This document shows positions 31,591-43,500 of a stretch of DNA of 64,000 nucleotides, piece by piece. The notes beneath the pieces are model-generated. The model made no database searches. It saw only the letters and a program-made list of their open reading frames with translations, and was not told the origin of the DNA. The DNA is from Hydractinia echinata (Eukaryota > Cnidaria > Hydrozoa > Anthoathecata > Hydractiniidae). The DNA is taken from assembly GCA_030067915.1 (NCBI GenBank), contig JASGCC010000266.1, positions 186,001 through 250,000 of the forward strand. The letters are read 5' to 3'. Within the stretch, counting starts at the first letter, position 1; each line of letters begins with the position of its first letter. Both the position numbers and the translations under genes were made by a program.

Positions 31591-31799
31591 TGTACAGAGT
31601 AGGACAGATGAAAAGTTATGGATAAAAGAAATGTCTACTTCCTGCTGAAGACTGTTCGCAGACCTCTTTTGAGGTGACTCAGCTACACATTTTGGGTACC
31701 TTGGTTCAGGAATATGAGTCGAAACCCTTGTGCCCTTTACAGAAGTCCTGTCCTACTCTCTCTGTTTGTTTGTTCAATTCTTGTGCCAATTATCTCCTT

Positions 31800-31920
31800 G
31801 GAAAAAGGAAGAATTGTGTTCTTTTATATGAGCATATTCTTTAGAGGAGCAAAACCTCTAGAATTTAAATTTTAAGACCTAACTGGTCGAGTTATCATTG
31901 TGCGTGCACTTTGTAACTTT
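31800..31920. repeat. Diverged repeat with AGAGG hairpin, copy 1
   Basis: TAGAGGAGCAAAACCTCTA forms a hairpin and is followed by AAGACCTAACTGGTCGAGTT. About 110 bases resemble 38720-38830. The identity of the element is unknown. Confidence 0.5.
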
Positions 31921-31974
31921 TATTCTTATGCTAGCCTTCTGAAAGGACTAGTTCTTTTTTTGTTTCTTTGTTTT

Positions 31975-32016
31975 TGTGTGTGTGTACGTTTGTTTGTGTG
32001 TGTGTATGTTTGTGCT
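31975..32016. repeat. TG-rich simple repeat
   Basis: GTGTGTGTGTACG, then GTTTGTGTGTGTGTATG. The stretch 31600-32150 holds no gene. Confidence 0.7.
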
Positions 32017-32150
32017 GTTTTGTCTCGCATGCATTTGTGTTACTTTAAACATCACTCCATATTGACAGTTACCAGTTATAAGTGAAGTATTCAGCAATAG
32101 ACAGGTAGTACTTACACGCAAGGGGTCAATAGGTTGAGTTGTGGGATGGC

Positions 32151-35100
32151 ATGAAAAACATGCCTGCTAAGCCCGCAATAAAGTTGGCAGCCCCAACCCA
32201 ATTGTTATCTGTCGCACCCACCAAGATTAGGCTGGCCCGTGGGATTTATTTTGGTCTACAAAAATCCAAATCTTTTTAACCATGATTTTCCAAATGTTAT
32301 TGACTCAGACCGTATTAGGACTACCCCTTCGGATATCGATTTTAATATAATTAGTCGCTCTTCACCGCCGATACCATTGAAATTGCGTCCTCAAATGAAA
32401 CTTCCTTGAAAAATTGAAATTTAAAACCGTGTAAAGTTGTTTTGCAAGGTGTTCTTGCTGCCGGTTCCACTGAAAAGTCTAAGCTGCTGAAAGCTAACCT
32501 GGATAAAACCTACAGTGTTCTTTCTCAGCAACCAACAGATATTGAAAAGCTTAAGAAAATAGAGAGAAAACAACAAATTTCATGGCCAAAGTCCGCTGAC
32601 AAAGAAACTTGGAGCGCTCTCAACAATGCTGTTTTCCACAACCTGTTAGGTTCTCACCCTCTGTCGGAGAGAATGGAAATTCTAGAATCCACAATTTACC
32701 ATCATGTTTCCCTTCTCTTTGGATTTAAGGCTCAACCCACACATGCCCCATCTGGTTTAAACAGACGTGCATTACAGTCCATCTCGTTGGTAAAAGAGAA
32801 AAATTCTCTTCTTCAACAACTGTCAAACGTGTCGGACTTAATGCAGAGGGAACATTTACAAAATTCGCTAGGCAATGTTAAATTGAAGTTAACAACATTA
32901 CGCCAGGGGGAACGGAACCGAAGAAAGCGATGGAAGATCCGCAATGCAAACCGTGCGTTTGGTAAGAATCCTTATCAGGCTGGTAAAGATCTGCTGGATC
33001 CCAAATGCTCTATTAGGCTTAATGTTCCTAAAGAATACCTAGATGCCCACAAAGCTTCTGTGTTAATAGATCCCTTATATGAGGTACCGCTTTCGACTCT
33101 TCCTGGTTTGCCTAATGCTCCCAACGTCACGTCTGCATTTGATTCCTCAAAGTTTAATTTTAAGGACTTTCAAACCATCCTTCATACTCGTCGGAATGCA
33201 TCGTCGCCCGGATTGAACCAAATACCTTACACTGTTTACAAGAATTGTCCTCAAATTGCGTCCTTTCTTTTCAACCTTTTCCACCTTTTCCAATCTTGTT
33301 TAAAGAATTCCTTCATTCCTGTTCAGTGGAGGGTCGCTTCAGAAGTTTATATCCCTAAAAACAAACCTCCATCTCCATCATCCATTAAGGACTTTCGGCC
33401 AATAGCTCTCCTCAATGTGGAAGGAAAACTTTTTTTCAGTCTTGTGTCAAAGCGCCTAGAAAACTACATCATTAAGAAAAACAACTTTATTAACAAATCC
33501 ATTCAAAAAGGATGTATGGAAAAAGTCCCTGGTTGCTGGGAGCATATGTCTCTTGTCTGGGCTGCTCTAAGAAACGCCAAGTCTAGAAAAAATCCACTAT
33601 CTGAAATATGGCTCGATGTAGCAAATGCGTATCCCACTCTACCGCATGAACTCATTTTCATCTCCCTTCGTCGCTTTAGTGTTTCAGAGTCTTGGATAAG
33701 GCTTATTGACACCTACTATGGCAGCCTCTGGAGCAAGTCATTCTCTTTTACAGCCTCATCCAGCTGGCACCAACACTTTAGAGGTATTTTTATTGGATGT
33801 ACGTTATCAATCACACTATTTTTGGCAGCTATAAATGTGATCATTGAGTATGTGTGCGTCGAGGAAGAGTTAAAAAGTTGTGCTTCGCCTGGCGATTCAG
33901 ACCATCCTCCGGTTAAGGCCTTTATGGATGACATATTTTTAATGTCTTCAAGTGTCCCTCAAACTCAGAACTTCACGAAGCATTGTTATAGCTAATGGCA
34001 AGGTTTTAGATCATTCTCCTTTTTGTGTCCGGCAAGAACCAACCCCATCTATTCACGCAAACCCAGTTAAGTTTCTTGGCCGGACAATAAATTCATCATT
34101 GTCAGATTCAGCTGTTGTCCAACAGGTTATTGTTAACGCTGTAGAGCAAGTCAAACTCATAGATAATTCTTCCCATAAAGGCATTCACAAAGTGTGGTTT
34201 TTTGCATCATCTTCTAATTCCCCGGATACGATGGCCTTTTTTAATTTACGAGGTTCCGATATCTCGTATTGTTTCACTAGAGCAAAAGTTTTCTTTCTTC
34301 ATAAGAAAGTGGCTGAGACTCCATCACTCTATTTCTAACATAAGTTTGTATTCCGCTTCATCGCCATGTCCTCTACCTTTAAAAAGTCTATCTTCTGTAC
34401 TAAAGTCTACTAAGATCAGTGGTCATCTTCTCCTGCGACATTCGGCTGATCCTCTAGTCTCAGACTCTCTTTCAGACTTAAAGGCTGGACACTGGAAGGT
34501 AGGTCAGACAGTAAAATCAGCAGAGAGTCAACTCGTGTTCAAGAAAATACTTGGTTTCCACCAGTTTGGTAGAGCAGGCTTGGGACTGGTAAGCCATAAG
34601 AGTGTCCCACCAATTGGTACTCATTCTTACCGCAAACTTGTATCAGATGTTGTGCAGGACAATGAGGAAGACATCTATTATGCTCGAGCCGTTCAGCTTC
34701 ATGTCCAAGGTAACTTGACTAAGTGGTGCTCGTTTATCAAATACGATCTTTCTTGGAAGAACCTACTGTCTCTGCCGCAAAGGTTATCTTCGTTTTGCAT
34801 CGGCGCAACCTATGACACGCTTCCTTCTTCTACAAATCTTGTCTAGTGGGGAATTTAAAAGGACAAAAGTTGCACCCTATGTAAAAAACCCTCTTGTAAC
34901 GTGTCCCACGTTTTAGGCGCTTGTAAATTAGCCCTTTGACAAGGTAGATTCACGTACCGCCACGATACTGTTCTACGTGTGTTAGTGACAGCCATTCAGA
35001 AGTTCTTATCCGATTATGAGCCAGCAAAACCATCTAGATGTCACAAAATATACTTTGTTCCAGCTGGTAAACGTCTTCCCACCAAAAAGCGTTCAAAAAT

Positions 35101-36452
35101 CCAAGGAATCCTTCACCTGGTCTCTGATTGGAAATTATTGTCAGACTTAGATTCAACCTTAATAGTACCACCTTATCCCGGTGTAACTCAACTTCGTCTG
35201 GACATACTTTTAACTTCTGCCATGACGAAAACTGTAATTATCCTTGAATTAACTTGCCCATGCGAAGAGAACATGGAGACTTGGCATGGAGTTAAGGTTG
35301 ATAAATACTCGTCACTTTGTTCCGTCATGAGATCAAACAATTGGTCTGTGCATTTCTTTGCTGTTGAAGTAGGAGCTAGGGGTTTTTGTTCCGAATCAGT
35401 TAGAATCTGCCTCCGTCGCATCGGCTTTTCTAACATGTCTGTGCGTTCCACTCCGAAATCTCTTACTGAGTCATCTATGCGATCGTCGTTTTACATCTGG
35501 CTATCTCGAGATTCTTTGTCATGGATTCATCCTGGTAGGGATCCTCAGCATACCGCTCAATTGACACCAACTGTTTCAAAGAAATCATCCAAGTCACAAG
35601 CAACTTCGACCACTAGCTTTAGGGACACGAATCCCCAGGGCGAAACAAAGAGCTCCACTACCTTGCCTGCACAAGAATCACTAAGCAGCAACAGCGGCTT
35701 GCTAAATTTGGGCAACACATGTTACATCAATTCCATTTTGCAATGTTTTTATGTGTTACCCGCAGTCGCTACAGCCATCTCTGTTCGCAATTTATCCTCC
35801 TCCAAGGTTCCAGTAAATCCATCTCCATGCCTTAATGAGTTAAAAGCCTGTATTTCTACTGCAAGAGGTAACGCTTTCAATTTTTGAATATGTCATACCC
35901 GAGTTGTCTTTAGCATTTCCTTTCTTTCGCACATTATTCAACACTCATGTGAAAATCTTTACTACTTGCAACACTTGCATTATTATTAGCACCTCTGAAC
36001 AAGTAACTCCATTCCTTCAACTGCCCCTAAAATCGACTTTACAATCCTCAGTAGACCATTTTTTGGAGGGTGAAGAATTGTCAGGTGTTAACTCGTACTT
36101 CTGTCAGTACTGCAATAGTCACCAAACTGCAACAGTGGAAAAAGAAGTGGCAGAGTGCAGTCCACTTTTGATTTTGCATTTAAAGCGTTTTGCTTATAAC
36201 AAAGGTCTTGTGCCTAAGTCTTGTTCTCCTGTCACATCTTACCCAGGCCCCCTTGTTATACCTGTCACTGTAGAAAATAAAGTCTCTTGTCGCAAGCACT
36301 ACAACTTAAGAACTGTAATCAACCACTCTGGAGATGTGGACAACGGGCATTATACTACCATCGCTTATAATCAATTGCATAGAAAGTGGTTTCAATTCAA
36401 CGACAGAGCAGTGGTCCCTTGCAAAAGAAGCTTGCTAAACGAATTGAATTAG
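32151..36452 (+). pseudogene. Non-LTR retrotransposon with RT, CCHC, restriction-like endonuclease and USP protease
   Basis: The order of domains is clear despite frameshifts. From 32151 (ATG AAA AAC) an N-terminal part breaks at about 32275 and 32407. The long frame to 33995 carries RT with FRPIALLNVEGKLFFSLVSK, EIWLDVANAYPTLPH and FMDDIFLMSS. After a shift, the thumb includes PVKFLGRTINSSLSDS, IPRIRWPFLIYEVPIS and IRKWLRLHHSIS. CTLCKK with CNVSHVLGAC (34868-34925) is the zinc knuckle. A restriction-like endonuclease follows (LRLDILLTSA, VIILELTCP, KVDKYSSL; about 35190-35320). The C-terminus is a ubiquitin-specific protease: GLLNLGNTCYINSILQ (Cys box), CNTC and FCQYC zinc pairs, ILHLKRFAY, and DNGHYTTIAYN with WFQFNDRAV (His and Asn/Asp). 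Frameshifts lie near 33960, 34205, 34845 and 35885. Elements with this endonuclease usually target fixed sites (R2/NeSL group). Confidence 0.85.
35692..36452 (+). pseudogene. Ubiquitin-specific protease (C19) domain of the retrotransposon
   Basis: A compact USP fold of about 250 residues lies directly after the endonuclease in the same reading direction. The catalytic Cys box is at 35695-35742, the zinc-finger Cys pairs near 35965 and 36095, and the His box near 36335. A one-base shift at about 35887 splits it, and no other break is seen. The three catalytic positions are all kept. It would remove ubiquitin from proteins; in a retrotransposon it may protect the element's own protein or counter host turnover, which is inference. 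Confidence 0.85.
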
Positions 36453-36516
36453 AAACTACTACATTGGTATCTACAGTAAATCATTTTCTGAATATGCACC
36501 AAGTTCTTAGCATAAA

Positions 36517-37125
36517 CACATGCGAGGCGTATTTACTGGTTGTACGCTATCCATTGTCCTCTTTTTAATTGGCATCAATATTATTCTTGAATATATCTTA
36601 TTGGCTTCCGTTCCAGGATTTATCACATCAAGCAAGGTGGCACTTCCCTTAATGAGAGCTTTCATGGACGACATTAACCTTATGTCTTCGTCTGTTTCGG
36701 GTACTCAAAAGCTATTAGAAAGGTGTGCTACCGCACTCAAATGGGCTGGTATGGACTTCCGAACCCAAACGTCGCGAAGTATTGTTATTATAAAAGGCAA
36801 GTCTCTAAATTCTACACCTTTCACTGTCCAAAAGCCTGCAAACCCTACAGTCTTCTCTTCCTATATACCTTCTATCCACTCCATGCCAGTACGCTTTTTA
36901 GGTCACGTCATAGATGGTTCTATTTCTGATAGGAAAGCTATTGACAAGCTTCAGGAGAAGTTATCTGTAAGCCTTTCAACTATAGATAAGTCAGTTTACA
37001 AAGGTCCCCAAAAGTTGTGGATTTTACAACACCTAATCCCGCGTATCGAATGGCCTTTGCTGATTTATGAAGTCTCAATGTCGTGCGCCAGTACTCGCCA
37101 GAGCAAAAGGTATCATCTTTTATAA
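36517..37125 (+). pseudogene. Second partial copy of the same retrotransposon RT
   Basis: MRGVFTGCTLSIVLFLIGIN, FMDDINLMSSSVSGTQK and IHSMPVRFLGHVIDGSIS parallel 33780-34230 of the first copy and are better preserved, with no frameshift until PRIEWPLLIYEVS. It begins in the middle of RT, only about 65 bases after the USP stop, and ends at 37125 where a LINE tail is inserted. The two copies are head to tail. Confidence 0.85.
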
Positions 37126-37132
37126 GAAAATC

Positions 37133-37980
37133 ATCATCATCATCATTCTCGGCTTAACGTCCGTTTTCCATGCTAGCATGGGTTGGACGGGGTATATTAA
37201 TGACCCTCTTCCAATCTGATCTAGACTGTGTTAGATCTAAACTCAACTTCCTCTGTATCAAGTCTGTCCTTATAACCTCCTGCCAAGTCTTTCTCGGTCT
37301 GCCTCTGGGCTTTGCCCCAGGAACTATCAAGTCTCTACACTTTCTTACCCAATTATCCTCCTCCATTCTTTCCAAGTGCCCCAGCCAATTCAATCTTCTT
37401 ATCTGGATAACATCTTTAATTCTACGGATACTTAGCCTGCTTCTTAGCTCATCTGAACTCTTTCTGTCTCTCAGACTGGCGTTACACATCCACCTAACCA
37501 TTCTCATATCATTCCTTTCTAAACGGTCAAGATCTTCCTGCTTCACTGCCCATGTCTCACTACTGTACAACATAACACTTCTTACACAGGCCTCATACAA
37601 CCTACCTTTTACCTCAATTGACAAGACTCTGCTAGTCAACAAAGGCAGTAACTCTCTGAACTTTTTCCAAGCAGAACCTATCCTGCAAGTAACACTTCTT
37701 CCAACACCCCCTTCACTGCCCAACATATCACCTAAGTAACAGAAGTTCTCAACTATCTCTAACGAGCCACTGTTGTACATCATTAAAGCTGGAAATACTT
37801 CATTCTCTATAATCTCACCTTTGCAACGCTTGCATACAAACTGAATGTCAGCTCTTAACCTTCCACCAATACTACTGCACTTCTTATGTACCCAATGCTT
37901 GCAAATCTGACAAAGAATTAAGTTACTACCAACCCCTTTCCTGCAAACTCCACAAGGCCACTTTCCAACTACAAGGTCAC
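37133..37980 (-). pseudogene. Zinc-finger LINE 3' part with (ATG)n tail
   Basis: On the reverse strand the C-terminal region of the family seen at 15578-17132 is intact. A Cys/His finger (CGVCRKGVGSNLILCQIC, WVHKKCSSI, VCKRCKGE) is followed by IVENFCYLGDMLGSEGGVG, SVMLYSSETWAVKQEDLDRL, NWLGHLERMEEDNWVRKCRD and RGRPRKTWQEVI, ending at 37154. The tail CATGGAAAACGGACG plus the (ATG)n run ends at 37133. It is 5'-truncated at about 37980. The family places a zinc finger between RT and the thumb-like end. Confidence 0.85.
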
Positions 37981-37989
37981 ACCGTTTCT

Positions 37990-38719
37990 ACACCGTTGTT
38001 TCTTGTTGTTAGCGGAACATGCTAGCTATAGAACTAGATAGTGTGGTAATTTAATGAAAAATATCTCTACTATAAAATTTGCGGTGTAAGCGGCTTATTA
38101 TACTGTATGTACCATAATCAGCTAACTATTCTGTATCACGTAACTACCCTGTAGAGGCTAATTATCAGTTTTTGCTGCTGACTGAAAAGGTAATCTTTAA
38201 GCTAGCTAGCTAGCTGGAGCTAAAATCAGCTATAGGTTCCTATTCCTAGTATATAATTGACAATTCAAGGTAGCAACATAGGCAGCACATAGCTAGCTAC
38301 ATACATAAATACCATCAGAAAATAAAATTTGTTAAACAAAAAAGGTAGCTATACTTAAGATTAGAAGGCCAAGGTGGTTTAGTCTATTTAGAGGCAGCTA
38401 CCCTTCTAGCTAGCTAGAGCCTGTAAGCTAATCTTCCATATTCCTTGTTAAGTCTATAAGTTGGCTTGAACCCTGCTAAAATCAATGTAACCTTAACTAA
38501 TACTTACAGAAGTTATATTGATATGGACAACAATATGTTAGATATATTATTATACCTTTTGATAAAAACAATAAAGCAACTTTTACTTCGTTCGTGATGA
38601 ACTCTCCCTCTCCCTCTACCTCTACCTGCCCTTGGTTAAAGTTCTGTTAATTTTTTGAAATGTGTTGTGTCGTTTTTTTTGTTGTTTTTTTGTTTTGGTT
38701 TTTATTAATTCGTTTAAAA
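37990..38719. other. AGCTAGCT-rich non-coding sequence
   Basis: No gene is seen. Clusters of AGCTAGCT and related TAGCTA words (38185-38215, 38295-38310, 38400-38420) resemble the interiors of Helitrons B and C, so this may be a decayed Helitron. TCTCTACTATAAAATT at 38062 looks like a possible 5' end, but no 3' end was found. Confidence 0.35.
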
Positions 38720-38840
38720 AAGGGAACATTGTGCTTTTAGAGGCATTTTCTCTAGAGGAGTACAACCTCTAGTTTATTTCCAAAGACCTAACAGGTTAAG
38801 TTCATCATTGCGGTGGCTAGCCACCTCTTTGTAAATTATT
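38720..38840. repeat. Diverged repeat with AGAGG hairpin, copy 2
   Basis: CTAGAGGAGTACAACCTCTAG forms a 7-bp stem and is followed by AAGACCTAACAGGTTAAGTT, matching the copy at 31800-31920. Confidence 0.5.
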
Positions 38841-38919
38841 TTCTTTCTCTTCATAAACACAATGACAAAAACCATATGGGCAGCCAGTACGTCGTTGTTT
38901 TGCAGGTCTGAAGAAGATG

Positions 38920-40418
38920 TTAACTTATGAAGTAACTGTTTTTACTTTCAAGGATCCAAAGTTCAGATAGAAAAAGGCAATCATATGTTTGAGTTAGGTT
39001 GTTAATGTGAATGACATTTGATTTGAAACCGTAACAATTTAATGCTAAAAAATTACCATTTATTGTTTCAATATCCATTGTTCCGGTAGAAGTAGTTGTC
39101 ATTTTTGATATGGTATTTGTCAGTGGTGTTAGTCAGTGATTCTTTGTATGCCTGATTATTCAACGATTTTTCCCAGTTACTGTCTATCCTCTTGTCACCT
39201 GGTGGAGTGATATGATAATCCTCAGTTGTCCTGTTCCAGTATCTTCTTTGCCTCAACGGTTTTACAATCACACTCTGGTACCACGTACTTTCATCAAGAG
39301 CTTTATGTTTATCTGATAGCTTTATGTTTATCTGATAGCTTTATGTCCACCCCAATGGATTTGTTATATTTTTTTACTTTGTTCTGTTCTAGGTCTACAA
39401 CATTTAAACAAATATCATGTTCAATAATGTCCTTGATATCAGCTTTGCTAAGAGTAGGGTTAAGTTAACAACAAAAAGTGAGAAAGGTTTTGTCTTATCC
39501 GTCACTTGAGTGTTGGCTTTCTTTCCTCCTAAAATTGGCTGTTTTCTCTTCAAAGTTTTGATTTTTGCTTTGTGATTTCTGGTGTCAGATGTCTCTGCGA
39601 TATAAGAAGGTTGGTAACTTGAATGGTTTGTGATGTTATGGACATACGGCGTAGTCCTTTGTAGTGCATTTTTGTAGGTCTTCTTTGTTGTCGGTCCGTC
39701 TGTTCTCCGTCGATTTCCTGTGTCATTGTGGTTAGGTTGTTTTGCAGGTAACTGTGGATTAGTGTTTGAATTTTCAGGTGGTTTGGCAGCTGGCAATTTT
39801 TTTGCATCACGTTATTGTTTGTGTGGTATTGTGTCAATCTTCCTTTCTAGGGCCACTATCTGAGCCTTGAGTTATTTGTTTTCTTTTTGAATAGATGTGT
39901 TTAAGTCGATAATGCGCTGTAATTTCTCTAGAATTTGTGTACTATTTGTGTCAATGACAGATTGATGAGACGTTTCTGTTGTTTTTTTATTAGCCGAGGG
40001 TTCAAAAGTTTCGTTTGCTAGTTTGTTTACAATATTATTTTCAAGGATGCTAAGACCAATTAGGTAGATATCGTACACCGAGTCTAATGTTTGACTTGGC
40101 GTTCGAGGTGAAGTATAACGTCGCTCTTCGTGATTATGAATCCGTTTTAAAGTAAGTGAATCCTCGTGAAAAATGATCCATAAATATACAAAAAATTTGT
40201 TCCCAGAGATTATTTACAGTTTGGGGATCGAGCTGCCGAAAGTTGTGTATAGAGTCTTCTTTCGTACATGATAGATGGTATTTCGTCAGAATTTTGGGCG
40301 ATTTGACAAAAAAAGATGAACAAAATATACGTGAAATCAAAATATCATTTTCATTAATGTCTAGTTCAATTTCACTGGGAGAATTTTCAGCATAATCAGC
40401 TGTGTCTCCCTTATCCAT
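38920..40418 (-). pseudogene. LINE ORF1 and start of endonuclease, decayed
   Basis: Reading right to left, a chain of reverse frames (40418-40134, 40078-39872, 39837-39404, 39271-39068) gives a charged Asn/Thr/Gln-rich protein such as ORF1 of LINEs. It ends at 39102-38920 with LALNCYGFKSNVIHINNL and CLFLSELWIL, the opening of an apurinic-type endonuclease. The remaining endonuclease and RT are missing. A 20-bp duplication (about 39302-39341, units with TATGTTTATCTGATAGCTT) breaks one frame. The ORF1 assignment is by position only. Confidence 0.5.
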
Positions 40419-40537
40419 TCTGCCTCCAAAATAAGTATCTGACTTAAAGTGGCAATGTGTTTACGAAGTTTTGTTGACGTTCCTGCTACTGAGCTAGCTA
40501 TACGAAAATTTTGTTTTCGAACGAGTACTAAAATTTG

Positions 40538-43500
40538 ATGAAGTTAGAGTACTCCAGGTGTCAGAATTGCGAAACCAGCATGTTCAGCATGTCCTTTTCG
40601 ATCAATATAACAAAGACTCAAATCTCTCTGAATTCGAATCAAATTGAAAGCAACAGCCAACCTGAAGTGAGTGAAAAAAAATAAAAAATAAAACTATTAT
40701 TACTTCAATCAACTGCAGAAATGGTTTATGCTACTATAGCTGTTATATTTCGCGTGCAGCAATTATCTTTGTATGGGTAAGTGTTGGGTGCCCGTAACAC
40801 GTGAGTAAAGTTGCGTCTAGGATCAGAAGTCCCAGCCCACTTCATAATTTTTGTACATACATACATATATTTACTAAGAATAGTTTTAGGATTTATCTGT
40901 TTTTTGGTATTCATGTTAAAATAAGTTTAATATATTTTAAGTGTGCCTATTTGATTCTGTTTGCGTTTCTTTTTTTTTATGTTTTTATGTTTTTGTTTTC
41001 ATCTGTTATCCTTGTATTTGTCTATTGTTCCTGTTATATATCATTGTTTTGTGCTGTGTTCCTGTTGTTGTTGTTGTTGTTATGCAGTTCACGGTTTAAT
41101 TAAAAAGAAAAAAGTTTTTCTTCTTTTATGCTCTGCTTTTTCTCAAATAATTGGAACGCTTTCTCCTGTTCCAAACTTTTTCTTTGTGCTGTTGTGGCGC
41201 ACTATCACCAGTGCGATTACGAATTGTTTTTATTTATCAGCCTGCATACGTCATTTAAATATTTAATCCTCCGTTGATAATGTTGATCCTCATTTTTAGA
41301 TTACAAAAAAAACGATAACATTTCTTGGTTTGCTAATATTATTCCTAAAGAATGCAATTACGTCCGAGACAGGTAGCTAATTTTTTTGACCTGTTTTAAA
41401 GAAGCATGTGTCGCAATGTTCAAATAAAACCATTTCTCAATTTTTTAATTTTAGCAATGTAAAATACTCGTGTGCGCAAAATACGGCTCTGTTGTACTAT
41501 AAAAAGATATTTTCTTTTTTCCATTGAATAGAAATTGTCATTTAGAAATAGTAAATGTTTATTCTCTATCTTTCAAGAACAAGGAGCAACAGATTGCCCA
41601 GTATTTCCATTTCCTTCGCGAAAAAGTTGAAAGACATGGATTTGAGAAAGTTTACATCAACAAAGCTATTGGTGCGTAACGTTTTCTGCCCAAACGGGAA
41701 TTATAAATGCAACATAAAAATACTATTTGTTATCCTGTGAAAAGTCGTACTCCTTTGGCTTTTCGTCCTTGTTACATGAAGTTTACCACTATGGTTATAG
41801 GTGCGAATATAAACCTGCGTTTTTTAAATTGGACAGACGGTAAGTATTATAATATAGGTAAAGGTAAATTGTAGCAAGGTTTATGTGGGTGAGAAATTTC
41901 ACCGGTCACTCTGATTCAATCCTCTGCAAAAACAGTTTATCAGTTGTAAAACCTGGCCCATAAACTTATTTGAGGGTGTGAAGTATTTTAGGGCTCCTTT
42001 TTTAGGAGGGTGGAGGGAGAGGGGGTAATTTCACCACAGAATTCAAGGAAGGACAAAGGCTGTGAATGTGAGAGAGGAAATAGTTTGACATCAAAAATTA
42101 TTACTGACGTCATTACTTTTCGCAGACATCATCATTTTCTCCAAAAATTGATCATTATTATTTAGGTCAAAAGAAATGTTTCTTTAAAAAATTGTGTTTA
42201 AAATATTATAATTTAAAGTTTTTTCCAACCAACTCAGACAAAAGGTAAAAAATCTCACTTTTTGTAACAGATATGAGGAAGAAGTTGAAGTCATAAAAAC
42301 TTCTAGCCTAAACCTAGGTAAAATTACCACCCTCACCCCCTCCCAAAACAATAGGGTTATTGTTGTTTTGTTATTTCAGATTTGTGTCGTTTGAGAAAGA
42401 AGGATTTTTTTCTCACTGAATAGGATATACCATGTCAAACAAGCTAAAAAGCGCCAAACAGTGCTTTCTTCTTGGAGCGGAATCCCGTATTACACCTGCC
42501 GACCTTCTAGAACTTCTATTTTAATGCAGTTTTAATGTTTTAAACCTTACTTCATTACTTCACGAGGAATTTTGAAGTATGCCCAGTATAAAAACACTGT
42601 AAAAAATGAGAATTTCAATTTAATATTAGCAATAATATCCAGTTACTAACTATTGTTTAGGTTATGGTGTAATCGCAACCAAATCGTTTAAGAAGGGTGA
42701 ATTTTTACTGCAATATCCTGGTGATTTGATATCGGAACGTGAAGGGAAGAGAAGAAACACAATCTATGCTGAAGAAGGTCATGGATGTTATTTGTTTTAC
42801 TTCTCGCATAATGGACGGCGTTACTGGTATGGTTATAAACGGATACTGACCAGTTTTGATGTTGTTCTTTGAAATACAAAGCCCGAGGTCAAAAGTACAG
42901 ACCGAGCTTGCGAGGTCTGTGCCCTTGACCAAGGGCATTGTATTTTACATTACAACATCAAAACTGGTCAGTATCCGTTTTATTACCTGACTGTATCTTA
43001 TCTAAAAATAAATATACCTTTGTGAACAAAAAGAACAAAGCTATATTTTAGGTGCTATTCCCAAGCCACCAAGGAAGAAAAAAAGCATGTTCAATTTTAA
43101 TACTTTTGGAATTCAAGATCGTTCGATCTTAAACTTTTGTAAGTTCACAAAACAAATTCAAATCATTGTTTATGTTAACTGAAACGAAAATGTGGTTTTA
43201 GGTGAGGTACTTTTATATTTTTAGTGTGCTATGAAAATGTTTTTTATTTGTTTACGTTTTTATGTTACCATTTTAATAATGGCTTCCCAAACCGATTATT
43301 ATGGCTCCATTCAAAGCCCTGTTTTAGTAAGCCGTAAACCAATCAAAACATGGTATTTTTTCATATTAACCGGTTTTTTGTATCAGTCAGGTAATAACAG
43401 GTTTTATTAAACAAACCACGTTTTTTGACTGCCTCTTTACAATGGTTTCGCGACCAGACCACAGATGTACTCCTGGAAAGAAAACCCTGAAAATATTTTT

